Source of the DNA: Gammaproteobacteria bacterium
GTDB lineage: Bacteria > Pseudomonadota > Gammaproteobacteria > Burkholderiales > Thiobacillaceae
DNA: 64,000 nt
NCBI GenBank assembly: GCA_018820765.1
Contig: JAHJNN010000018.1
Coordinates: 62,001-126,000, forward strand
Direction of reading: 5' to 3'
A program made the translations under genes and the position numbers. Shown here in pieces: positions 44,001-49,995 of the stretch (its first letter is position 1; each line of letters opens with the position of its first letter). The notes below the pieces were generated by a model. The model was not told where the DNA came from. It was given only the letters and a program-made list of their open reading frames with translations, and searched no databases.

Positions 44001-44456
44001 GATATCTAACTGCTTACGCAAGGAGACGAAAGCTTTAGCCTTTCCAAGGTTTTGTAGCGCGCTATCAATGGCTGTGGCTAGTGCTAAGCCGAATGAAACG
44101 CGCGAGCCGACAACAGCCAGGGTAAAGCGATTTGACGCGCTAAAGTGGTCAGCCACCGTAGGTGCAACAGAGGCAAGGACTTTGGCTGCCGCGCCGTGAC
44201 GATGCGGGCCCGCCATCAGTTGCGCAAGAATCACCCCTAATGCCGACTTGCCACTGCCATACGGGCCTACAATTTTCCATGCGCGTTGAGCATGTCCTTG
44301 AATGAGGCCCTCGCTGATTTGGCGAAGTGCACCAACACTGTTGGGGGTTAGCAGATAGCCCTCTATAGCCTGATTGTCGTAAAGATCGCGATCAAGGGAT
44401 ATTGAGCGAGTGTGCTGTCCACCCAGGGTTAGGAAATCAATAATGTGTTCACGCAT
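41022..44456 (-). CDS. Large BrxC-like P-loop ATPase of the six-gene operon
   Basis: 1144 aa. Walker A VGPYGSGKSALG (residues 63-74) and Walker B LTLLIDEVGKFVE (185-197) are spaced as in BREX BrxC and PglY proteins, and the size is similar. A winged-helix-like segment (ATVEVIAYALDTNEI, LVEQGVLIKRRKQAEY) is at about 460-510. It overlaps the DUF4007 gene and the PAPS-reductase gene by 8 nt each. It may be the motor or scaffold of a modification or restriction complex. Confidence 0.8.
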   Translation of the reverse strand: MREHIIDFLTLGGQHTRSISLDRDLYDNQAIEGYLLTPNSVGALRQISEGLIQGHAQRAWKIVGPYGSGKSALGVILAQLMAGPHRHGAAAKVLASVAPTVADHFSASNRFTLAVVGSRVSFGLALATAIDSALQNLGKAKAFVSLRKQLDITKGTYKGLPINAAAGELAEHFATAVVEKGYQGLTLLIDEVGKFVEHAALYPEQGDLIALQQVAEHACKANDDKLVVVAMLHQHFASYAAGVGRALNDEWHKVAARFEEVPFDEPIERYAYFAKHALGVKPVLLKNKTLVAESKAIYAQALALGILRPPSVTDKKLFDRAEGLYPLHPLTLAALATVSKRYGQSERSFHAFLKGNEPKGLRDFSQRHTLGSWYQLTDLYDFLADGYGLRFRDLGAERRWEFAVAAVARVAQDAIASAALKTLAVLELVQSGINVPATVEVIAYALDTNEITSVTTALARLVEQGVLIKRRKQAEYSLAVPDAVNIEALYEEAARANEGDLIVSGISKALSQRLVVANRHYDVTGTIRTLGIQVGTPEAWPHSPAEKSEGAGPDGWLKLVLVTKGSEAETKAYLRLPQEQDVLSVSACLALSTEGRAALAEFAIWQTVLREINSKHLDPWTTRYVEGRLQEASEAVERLVTSALMPSKEHPGPTYWHIGKAIPGSMFMNASQLASWLFDQVYHQTPRIVNELINKDRPASAIVLARQRMFDVILSGDPTRKICGDTEYPPERLIHASLLRNTGIWQETDGRWSLHAPTSSSPSDITDVWLAISHQLRAMEPQSFAQVLEVLAAPPLGVRSAPAGIWVALYLLVNRSRCAVFERGTLVLELTAEHLQRMFKNPQSFTMRELLDADESKKLLADYRAALSAIGCALEKDVTYLEIARGLIRWFTRLPDFTKQTQRISKDAALVRSILGKATDPIELLTQTLCRAHLESKSKDAFVVWLTNALTDLGMAYRRLQDDVAAELGQGFSISGPLSRVRNQLQAECTKEGSKLADAKLKSFILRCTDLVLTDEKWLDSVGSLIVQRPLDSWIDDTLSKFQGGLTELCGKYQRWMRVVMRRGTAPRAADRFVGLTLTMAGGEESSVFVATNESSTAIAKNVLALVAETTQGNTQLAVAALAQALLDLQTEVNKNPVEEARHG

Positions 44457-45360
44457 GTTCCAACACCTCTTCTTGTGCCCACGAATGGTATTGCGGATCG
44501 AGAGTTGTGGGTGTCAGTACGATGCTTTGTGTGTCCGCAGTATCCACAAATCTGAGTGCCCCGTGGAACGGTCCTGCGGTGGCGCTCTCGATAAGTTGGC
44601 GTAGCTGATGTTCATCCAAACGGAAAACAATGCCAGGGCTGTAGTTGCCCTTGAGGACGCTTTTGAAATCTGCTGTCCAGCTATGATCTTGGCGAGCCAA
44701 GAAATCAATGAGCGCCAGCCCGAAGACCCTAAGGGATAAGCCCACAGGTGTGGCCAAGTCTGTGTTGTAGAGGACACGTCCGTCCTCGGTCTTTGTCGCC
44801 TTGATCAAACCAAGGTCTTGAAGTGGACACCAAGAGGTGTCATCCGTGCCACGTTCCGCTTGGTAGTAGCTCTGGATGAAGATGGACGTGTGCTGTTCTA
44901 GCGTGCTGGGTGCCAAAGGGCGGGCCAATTTTGCGCCCCGCTGCGATAGCGCGTTGATCAGTTTTTGCCTGTCGAAGCGAATCAGTTTGCCCTCACCAAA
45001 CACTTCATTCCATGCCGCTAAACCGGCGTTGGTACTCAGCTGCCAGTGAATGAGCCAAAGAGACTCCAAGGACTCAAGGTAGGGATCCCACCCAGATTCA
45101 GCAAATAAACGAGAACCAACGGAACCGGGAACATGCATGCCAGTGCCGTCGACGATGATGACTCCGGTCGCTTCGGCCCAAAACTGCAAAGACTTCACCA
45201 TATTTCGGCCAATGCCGAGAGTGGTCATAGCGAGCTCTTCGTCTCGAAGAACGCGCGGGTTGGAAACAACCGCGCGAAAAACCTTGGGCAGCCAACCATA
45301 CCGACAGATGAAGGACTCGTGTCCAGAAAAGCGTTCAGCGCGTTCGTGCGGGTTGGTCAT
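44449..45360 (-). CDS. DUF4007 family protein
   Basis: 303 aa with the family opening RFSGHESFICRYGWLPK and a winged-helix-like middle (TTLGIGRNMVKSLQFWAEAT). DUF4007 is known from genomic defence islands, often beside PAPS-reductase-like and ATPase genes, without a proven function. A DNA-binding role is plausible. Its ATG overlaps the AbrB-like gene stop as ATGA, and its end overlaps the ATPase gene, so all are one operon. Confidence 0.88.
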   Translation of the reverse strand: MTNPHERAERFSGHESFICRYGWLPKVFRAVVSNPRVLRDEELAMTTLGIGRNMVKSLQFWAEATGVIIVDGTGMHVPGSVGSRLFAESGWDPYLESLESLWLIHWQLSTNAGLAAWNEVFGEGKLIRFDRQKLINALSQRGAKLARPLAPSTLEQHTSIFIQSYYQAERGTDDTSWCPLQDLGLIKATKTEDGRVLYNTDLATPVGLSLRVFGLALIDFLARQDHSWTADFKSVLKGNYSPGIVFRLDEHQLRQLIESATAGPFHGALRFVDTADTQSIVLTPTTLDPQYHSWAQEEVLEHA

Positions 45361-45569
45361 TTTTTGTTCCTATTTTGTCCAATATTCCCAGGCGACACGT
45401 TCGCTCCGGAAGGAGCTTCAGCCTTCTGAATGATGATGTGCTTGCTTGCCACGTCGAAGTAGATATCAACGAAATCGCCCTCTTGAAGACCGGCGTTTCG
45501 AAGCAATGTGTCACTCAGGACTATCCGTCCTAGTTTCTGTACTGTTTTAGTATCAAATAATACTTTCAT
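45357..45569 (-). CDS. AbrB/MazE-like DNA-binding protein
   Basis: 70 aa. The swapped-hairpin AbrB pattern is clear: KLGRIVLSDTLLRNAGLQEG, DFVDIYFD, KHIIIQKAE. It is the first gene of the operon and probably its autoregulator, or an antitoxin-like control element. The next gene is coupled by ATGA. A perfect 14-bp palindrome lies 53 bp upstream. Confidence 0.8.
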   Translation of the reverse strand: MKVLFDTKTVQKLGRIVLSDTLLRNAGLQEGDFVDIYFDVASKHIIIQKAEAPSGANVSPGNIGQNRNKK

Positions 45570-45621
45570 TGCACTTTTATATGCCTTGTATTAAGTGTAG
45601 TATTAACTATGCCTCTATTTA

Positions 45622-45635
45622 GTACAAGTTTGTAC
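45622..45635 (-). promoter_or_regulatory. Palindrome upstream of the AbrB-led operon
   Basis: GTACAA-GT-TTGTAC is a perfect palindrome in an AT-rich region upstream of the AbrB-like gene. It is the best candidate operator for that regulator; a TTAAGTGTAGTATTAA stretch next to it could be promoter sequence. Confidence 0.5.
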
Positions 45636-46032
45636 CTGTGTCTAGCGCTTTCGTTTTGACCGTTTAGCTTTAGAACGTCCTTGAAAATGGGTAGGGGGAG
45701 CATGAGTACAACCCTTGAGGCAGGAAGTAAATCGCCAAAGCCGGCTCTTCTAAATGGCCGTGAGACACCACTTCAGGTGGCCATCACCTTGTTATGACTT
45801 CGTTGAATTTCGGGACAGAATCAATCTGTAGCTTAAGTCGACGTCGGCGGACTATTGAGCCAGCCTGCAAGGTTGCACGTAACCCTCTTCCTGCACCGGC
45901 AGGGTCAAGGGGTATCACGGGAGAGACTTTCCTTGTGCTACCAAAGCCAAGGTCGAATGCTTATCCACCCACATCCTTTCGTTCGTTACTTCGCCCCGAT
46001 TACTTTTACACTATATTTTTTAGGAGAGTGTT

Positions 46033-46350
46033 GTGTCAGACCTACTAAAGAGATCAATCGAAACGTTAAGCTCCATCGTTAATATCTCTACAGGGCTTGC
46101 CCATCCACTTGATGAAGCAAGAGCCAAAGAACTTTTCAAAGCCCTTCACACTGAAGGTGAGCCACTTACATACGAAGCAATCAAAAAGTTCGCCCTAGAT
46201 AACCATTGGCCTGAACGTCATGCCGACACGCTCGCAGAGTGTGCACAACGTATCGGTGCTGGCGACCGTGTCGTTATCAATCATCCGCGCGAGTGGGGAG
46301 AGCCAACTGTGGCTCGGCTCAAGGCAGAAATCAGTGCTGGTAAAACCTAA
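46033..46350 (+). CDS. Small conserved hypothetical protein, divergent from the defence operon
   Basis: 105 aa, GTG start with AGGAGA upstream. The sequence (ISTGLAHPLDEARAKELFKA, YEAIKKFALDNHWPERHA, INHPREWGEPTVARLKAEI) reads as an all-helical domain. It reminds me of YoaC/DUF1889-type small proteins, but I cannot verify that. It is the only plus-strand gene in this region and may share the intergenic control region with the AbrB-led operon. Confidence 0.7.
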   Translation: MSDLLKRSIETLSSIVNISTGLAHPLDEARAKELFKALHTEGEPLTYEAIKKFALDNHWPERHADTLAECAQRIGAGDRVVINHPREWGEPTVARLKAEISAGKT

Positions 46351-46620
46351 CCTGGGCATAGGCTCTTCTCATAGGTCGCGCGTGGCCCAGCTCCGGCCGG
46401 TATGCCGCAAGGCGCCGATAGCAGACCTCGTTGGCCTAGATGGCAACCAGCGGCTTCGGCCGACGACCTGCCTGTCATGTTGGGATTGTCGACCGCGCCG
46501 CATCCTTGGCCAATCAGCGTGGGGCAGTCATGGGCCCTGAACCCTTCCGCGACACTATTCTCGTTGATGAGTTCCTAGATCGTACGCGGCGGAGCCATCG
46601 GTCCGGAGTGTGCTGGTCCA
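46351..46620. other. Non-coding stretch
   Basis: No gene recognised. GC-rich sequence between convergent genes. An open plus frame at 46440-46655 is out of keeping with the neighbouring codon use and has no ribosome site. Confidence 0.4.
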
Positions 46621-47076
46621 TCAATCCGCTTGCATCTGGTCAAGCCGTGCCTTGACCTCGCGCTTGCCCATCTTCCGGACGGCCGCGAAGACAGCGAGCT
46701 GCTCGGCCTTCGGGCGCGACGTGCCGGCTTCCCAGTTGTAGATGGTTTGGGCTGAGACGCCCACCAGCGCGCCCATCTCCCGCGCCGACAGTTCGAGCCG
46801 CGTCCGCTGCGCACGCACACCCTGCGGTTTGAACCTCAGTTTCGTTTCGGATTCCTTGTCGGCGGTAGGCGCGACATTCTTCGGCGCCATTTTTTCGAGG
46901 CGGGATATCTGCTTTTCCAAGGCCTCGATGCGCCGCTTTAAAGCGGCGATCTCGGAGCGGTAGCGGCTCGATGCCTTCTTGAGGCTTTCGGTTTCGCCGC
47001 GAAGCTGCCTGCGGACCAGTCGGGCGATTTCTTCCTTGAGCACGGATGCGATGTTCGGCAATTGGGGGGACCTCAT
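46621..47076 (-). CDS. XRE-family helix-turn-helix protein with coiled coil
   Basis: 151 aa. Residues about 10-65 form a basic coiled coil (SEIAALKRRIEALEKQISRL). The C-terminal half is an XRE/Cro-type HTH (ELSAREMGALVGVSAQTIYN, WEAGTSRPKAEQL). It is a DNA-binding regulator, target unknown. The start MRSPQLPNI lacks a clear ribosome site. The longer frame to 47310 runs through the dispersed repeat and is not used. Confidence 0.75.
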   Translation of the reverse strand: MRSPQLPNIASVLKEEIARLVRRQLRGETESLKKASSRYRSEIAALKRRIEALEKQISRLEKMAPKNVAPTADKESETKLRFKPQGVRAQRTRLELSAREMGALVGVSAQTIYNWEAGTSRPKAEQLAVFAAVRKMGKREVKARLDQMQAD

Positions 47077-47284
47077 AGCGTACTGGTAAAGGTAAATGGT
47101 ACAGGGATCGGCCTCACTCAACCGCGCTGATCGACGGCTATCGCAAATTGGCCGCTGACTCCTCGGCCTTTGCTGCCGCCGCTGACACTGGGGACAATGA
47201 GCGGTCGGTGTGGAGCAACTTGCCGACTCCGGCACGAAGTTCGGGCTAAATGGCTGCTTTCGACAACGACGAGGGGCAGCACCC

Positions 47285-47361
47285 GACCCGTTGCCGTCAT
47301 TCGCGTGCAACGTGTTGATCGGCCGGTCGTCGGTCTTATGTGGAGCTCCACATAAGACCGA
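47285..47361. repeat. Right copy of the dispersed repeat with a 32-bp perfect palindrome
   Basis: 47285-47309 is identical, inverted, to 1703-1727, and 47315-47333 matches 1683-1701 at 18 of 19 positions. It runs into a perfect 16+16 palindrome at 47330-47361 centred on GGAGCTCC. The block is not part of a gene and looks like a mobile or structured non-coding element. Confidence 0.75.
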
Positions 47362-47595
47362 TGAGCAGACCGAAAGTCGGCAAAGTCGATTGGTAGATTC
47401 TTGATCAGTTAGCTTACTGTCCTACACCAGCCGTCCAGTAACGCATTTCCCCAACTCAGTAGTGACGGCCGATGACCGACCAGATGCGGTTGCAACCGCT
47501 TACACGAGATGATGTCTCGTCAGCTGATACATCACAAAGAAGGATTCCATCGATTAGGAATGAGGCCTTGAGTGGTCACGATGCAGCGCCAAATT
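47362..47595. other. Non-coding stretch
   Basis: Nothing recognised between the palindrome and the toxin-antitoxin pair. No attachment site or tRNA could be identified. Confidence 0.4.
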
Positions 47596-47946
47596 TCACG
47601 CTGCAAGAATTTGGAATTCGGTTGCCATGACAATAGGCCGCACGTGGCGGTTCTCCCGGCGCATTTCCACTATCCCATAGTGGGACATGGTTTTTAGGGT
47701 GCGCGAAAGGTTTCCGGGTTTTCGTCCGGTGATAACGGCCAGACCGCTGATGGATTCAGGCTGCGAATCACGGATCGTCTTGAGCAGGGCGCGATTGTCG
47801 TCGCTCAGGACTTCAGCCAGGGATTTCATCGATGTGAACCAGATTTTGGGTTCGCTGGGTTTGGGTTTGTACTCGCCCTTGGCGATGGCCAGCATGCGTT
47901 CGCGGATTTTCTCTTGGGACATGATCCCGATGGCGATCTTTTTCAT
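47596..47946 (-). CDS. Antitoxin-like winged-helix regulator (TumA type)
   Basis: 116 aa. The middle (LKTIRDSQPESISGLAVITG, NLSRTLKTMSHYGIVEM) is a MarR-like winged helix of the HVO_A0114 group. It is encoded directly after the TumE-like toxin with an ATGA overlap, toxin first. This order and pairing fits TumE-TumA toxin-antitoxin modules. It should bind the inverted repeat upstream of the pair. Confidence 0.8.
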   Translation of the reverse strand: MKKIAIGIMSQEKIRERMLAIAKGEYKPKPSEPKIWFTSMKSLAEVLSDDNRALLKTIRDSQPESISGLAVITGRKPGNLSRTLKTMSHYGIVEMRRENRHVRPIVMATEFQILAA

Positions 47947-48305
47947 TTCATTGCTTCCTTTATTACGCGATCCACTTCCTTGAAGAAGTCGGCCAGTAAC
48001 TGATTGGCGTCCTTGAACTCATAGGGGACACCCTTATCCGCCACATGGCGGTGTTTGTGGTCATAGGGCAGCCGCTGACCCGCAAACTTGAATTTCTTGG
48101 GCGGCTTGATGGCATGGCTGTTGTCGTAACCAAGAATCCGCTTTCCATACGGTTCATGCAGTGTCAGCGAATAGCGGATGCCATGCGGAATATCGGCAGT
48201 GACCGGGACCCGCCACGCTTCGACCTTTATCCAGTAGCCACCTTCCTGGTCTATGGTGTAGCCGTTAAGATCCAGAAGGGTTTCGAGTCCGGTATTAGCC
48301 TGCAT
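47943..48305 (-). CDS. TumE-like toxin (DUF6516 family)
   Basis: 120 aa. Family features: LNGYTIDQEGGYWIKVEAWR, LTLHEPYGKRILGYDN, LPYDHKHRHVADKGVPYEF. DUF6516/TumE proteins are toxins neutralised by a winged-helix partner; the presumed target is RNA, not proven. The ATG has no strong ribosome site. A perfect inverted repeat lies 8 bp upstream. The pair probably stabilises the element. Confidence 0.8.
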   Translation of the reverse strand: MQANTGLETLLDLNGYTIDQEGGYWIKVEAWRVPVTADIPHGIRYSLTLHEPYGKRILGYDNSHAIKPPKKFKFAGQRLPYDHKHRHVADKGVPYEFKDANQLLADFFKEVDRVIKEAMK

Positions 48306-48312
48306 GATTTAC

Positions 48313-48331
48313 TTTATCACCAGATGATAAA
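48313..48331 (-). promoter_or_regulatory. Operator of the TumE/TumA pair
   Basis: TTTATCA (48313-48319) and TGATAAA (48325-48331) form a perfect 7-bp inverted repeat with a 5-bp spacer directly upstream of the toxin start. Confidence 0.6.
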
Positions 48332-48447
48332 CATTGTATGCCGTTTGAAAAAGAACTCAAGAGGCAGTCAGTAATCTTTTGCATGGGTTCGCGCAGCCGT
48401 TCGGCATCTTAGATATATATACAGCCATGAAGCACGTCGACCTCACG

Positions 48448-48741
48448 TCAGTCGACAGCATCAAAGAGAAATTGACCACGCTTTCGCAGGTTCTCGATGT
48501 CTTTCGCAAGATCCGCCTCGGCAAGCTCGCGAACATGAACCCATGCCTCACGCATCTCGATGTGCTCAGCAAAAATCACGTCATCACTCTCATGGGCAAG
48601 GCTCAATTCTTCATGGTGTTCATAGAGCACACCACGCATCCACCCTTCCTGGGAAAAAACCTCAACCAGGCCATGCACGGAATGCATGGCCATGCTGCCA
48701 ACCGGGCACTGAAACCCCGCAAGGTCCACCACATTACTCAT
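48448..48741 (-). CDS. Small hypothetical protein (97 aa)
   Basis: MSNVVDLAGFQCPVGSMAMH to LRKRGQFLFDAVD. The acidic helical C-terminal half (EMREAWVHVRELAEADLAKD) reads as real protein. No clear ribosome site; ATG 48753 is an alternative start. An opposing plus-strand frame (48379-48858) covers the same DNA and is less protein-like. Confidence 0.5.
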   Translation of the reverse strand: MSNVVDLAGFQCPVGSMAMHSVHGLVEVFSQEGWMRGVLYEHHEELSLAHESDDVIFAEHIEMREAWVHVRELAEADLAKDIENLRKRGQFLFDAVD

Positions 48742-48861
48742 ATCCGGCGCCATGACAATTCATCCACATTTTCTGTGGATAAGACTTTAGCATTTCACCC
48801 AAAATCTCAGTCCGATCAAGCGTCCTTACCGCGCGATTATTTTTTCATCACTCGGTAGCGA

Positions 48862-49803
48862 TCAATGCAAACCATTCTGAAAGCGTGACAGCCATTCAAG
48901 GGCAGTGGCCATCCCGCTTAGCCACCCCGCCCCTGGCGCCCGCGGCCCAAAATCGTGCACCGCCCTATCCCATGAACTCGCCACGACATCGAGCGTACCG
49001 ATTTCGTCGATCAACCCGATCTCCCTGGCCTGCACCCCATCCCAGACTTCGCCGGTGGTGTAATCCACTCCGTTCTGCAGTTTCTTCCCCAGGGCAGCCT
49101 GAACCTCTGCCTTGAATCTTTCGCCCATCTTCTGAACCATTTCCTGCGCTTTGCGATCGGCATCTGGCGTCATGGGCATATAGGGATTGAGCATGGATTT
49201 CAGGTTACCGGAGGCATACACACGCTGGCTGATCTGGAGCTTTTCAAGCGCCCTGTGGAAGTCCCAACCCGTTAGAACCGCGCCAACGGATCCGACAAGC
49301 GAATAATTCGCAGCGTAGATTTTTTCGGTATGCAGCGCCACCATGTAGGCTGCCGACGCACCGACGTTGTTGATAACCGCAACAATCGGTTTGGGATGCT
49401 TCTTTCTGAAAACCTTGATCGACTGGTAAATTCGCTCGGCTTCAACCGGAGCGCCTCCTGGGCTGTCGATACTCAGAACCACTGCTTTCACGTTCTTCGC
49501 CTCGAAGGCCTGCCTGAGCAAGGGAACCACTTTTTCCGCCGAGGCCGTGGCGCCGGCGGAAATCTCCCCATCGATGTGAATCACCGCCGTGATCTCGTTG
49601 TTGGGGATCATTTTCCATCCCATCTGCTTCGCGTAGCCGAAGAGATACAAGGCAAAGAACACCACGCCGGCCGAGACCATCATTCCACGCTTGATCAGTC
49701 GCCAGCGGCGTTCTGAGCGGCGCTCACGAAGCACATCCCTCACCAGCTCGTCACTCACTGCGTGACGGATTTCACTTTCTGTCATTTGCAATTCGGGCTC
49801 CAT
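48862..49803 (-). CDS. S49 family signal-peptide-peptidase-like protein (SppA-like)
   Basis: 313 aa with a membrane anchor (residues about 41-57) and an SppA-type serine protease: VLSIDSPGGAPVEA, NNVGASAAYMVA (S150 nucleophile) and SGNLKSMLNP (K202 general base). It would cut peptides in the periplasm or at the inner membrane. Single-domain S49 proteins are regular members of SPI-7-type ICEs, beside topoisomerase III, as here. It overlaps the preceding 66-aa gene. Confidence 0.88.
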   Translation of the reverse strand: MEPELQMTESEIRHAVSDELVRDVLRERRSERRWRLIKRGMMVSAGVVFFALYLFGYAKQMGWKMIPNNEITAVIHIDGEISAGATASAEKVVPLLRQAFEAKNVKAVVLSIDSPGGAPVEAERIYQSIKVFRKKHPKPIVAVINNVGASAAYMVALHTEKIYAANYSLVGSVGAVLTGWDFHRALEKLQISQRVYASGNLKSMLNPYMPMTPDADRKAQEMVQKMGERFKAEVQAALGKKLQNGVDYTTGEVWDGVQAREIGLIDEIGTLDVVASSWDRAVHDFGPRAPGAGWLSGMATALEWLSRFQNGLH

Positions 49804-49982
49804 CGTTGAGTTTTAATTGGGGTAAATCCTTCGTCGTGCGTCAGCACTCGAACAATCTGATAGTCGTCGCTCATGTGTGTCATTTCACGCAGCTCATGAA
49901 GATCGCACCAGGTGCCGTCCGGCCATTCGGCAACCAGCCATACCGGCTCGGCGCAGGGAATTTCGACCCGTGTGGTGTGCAT
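49782..49982 (-). CDS. Small hypothetical protein between topB and the S49 peptidase (66 aa)
   Basis: MHTTRVEIPCAEPVWLVAEW to QRWSPNCK. A compact domain rich in Trp/Asp (WPDGTWCDLHELREM). The start is 13 nt after the topB stop and the end overlaps the peptidase start by 22 nt, so it is embedded in that operon. No family recognised. The open frame reaches 50015, inside topB. Confidence 0.6.
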   Translation of the reverse strand: MHTTRVEIPCAEPVWLVAEWPDGTWCDLHELREMTHMSDDYQIVRVLTHDEGFTPIKTQRWSPNCK

Positions 49983-49995
49983 CACTCGCGTCCGG

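Noticed and set aside
47077-47310. N-terminal extension of the XRE-family protein
   Set aside because: The extra 78 codons run through the dispersed repeat, which also occurs at 1703-1727 in a different context, so the sequence is not part of the protein.
48379-48858. A 159-codon plus-strand gene
   Set aside because: The opposite strand gives a more protein-like acidic helical product; the plus frame is rich in His and Pro without pattern.
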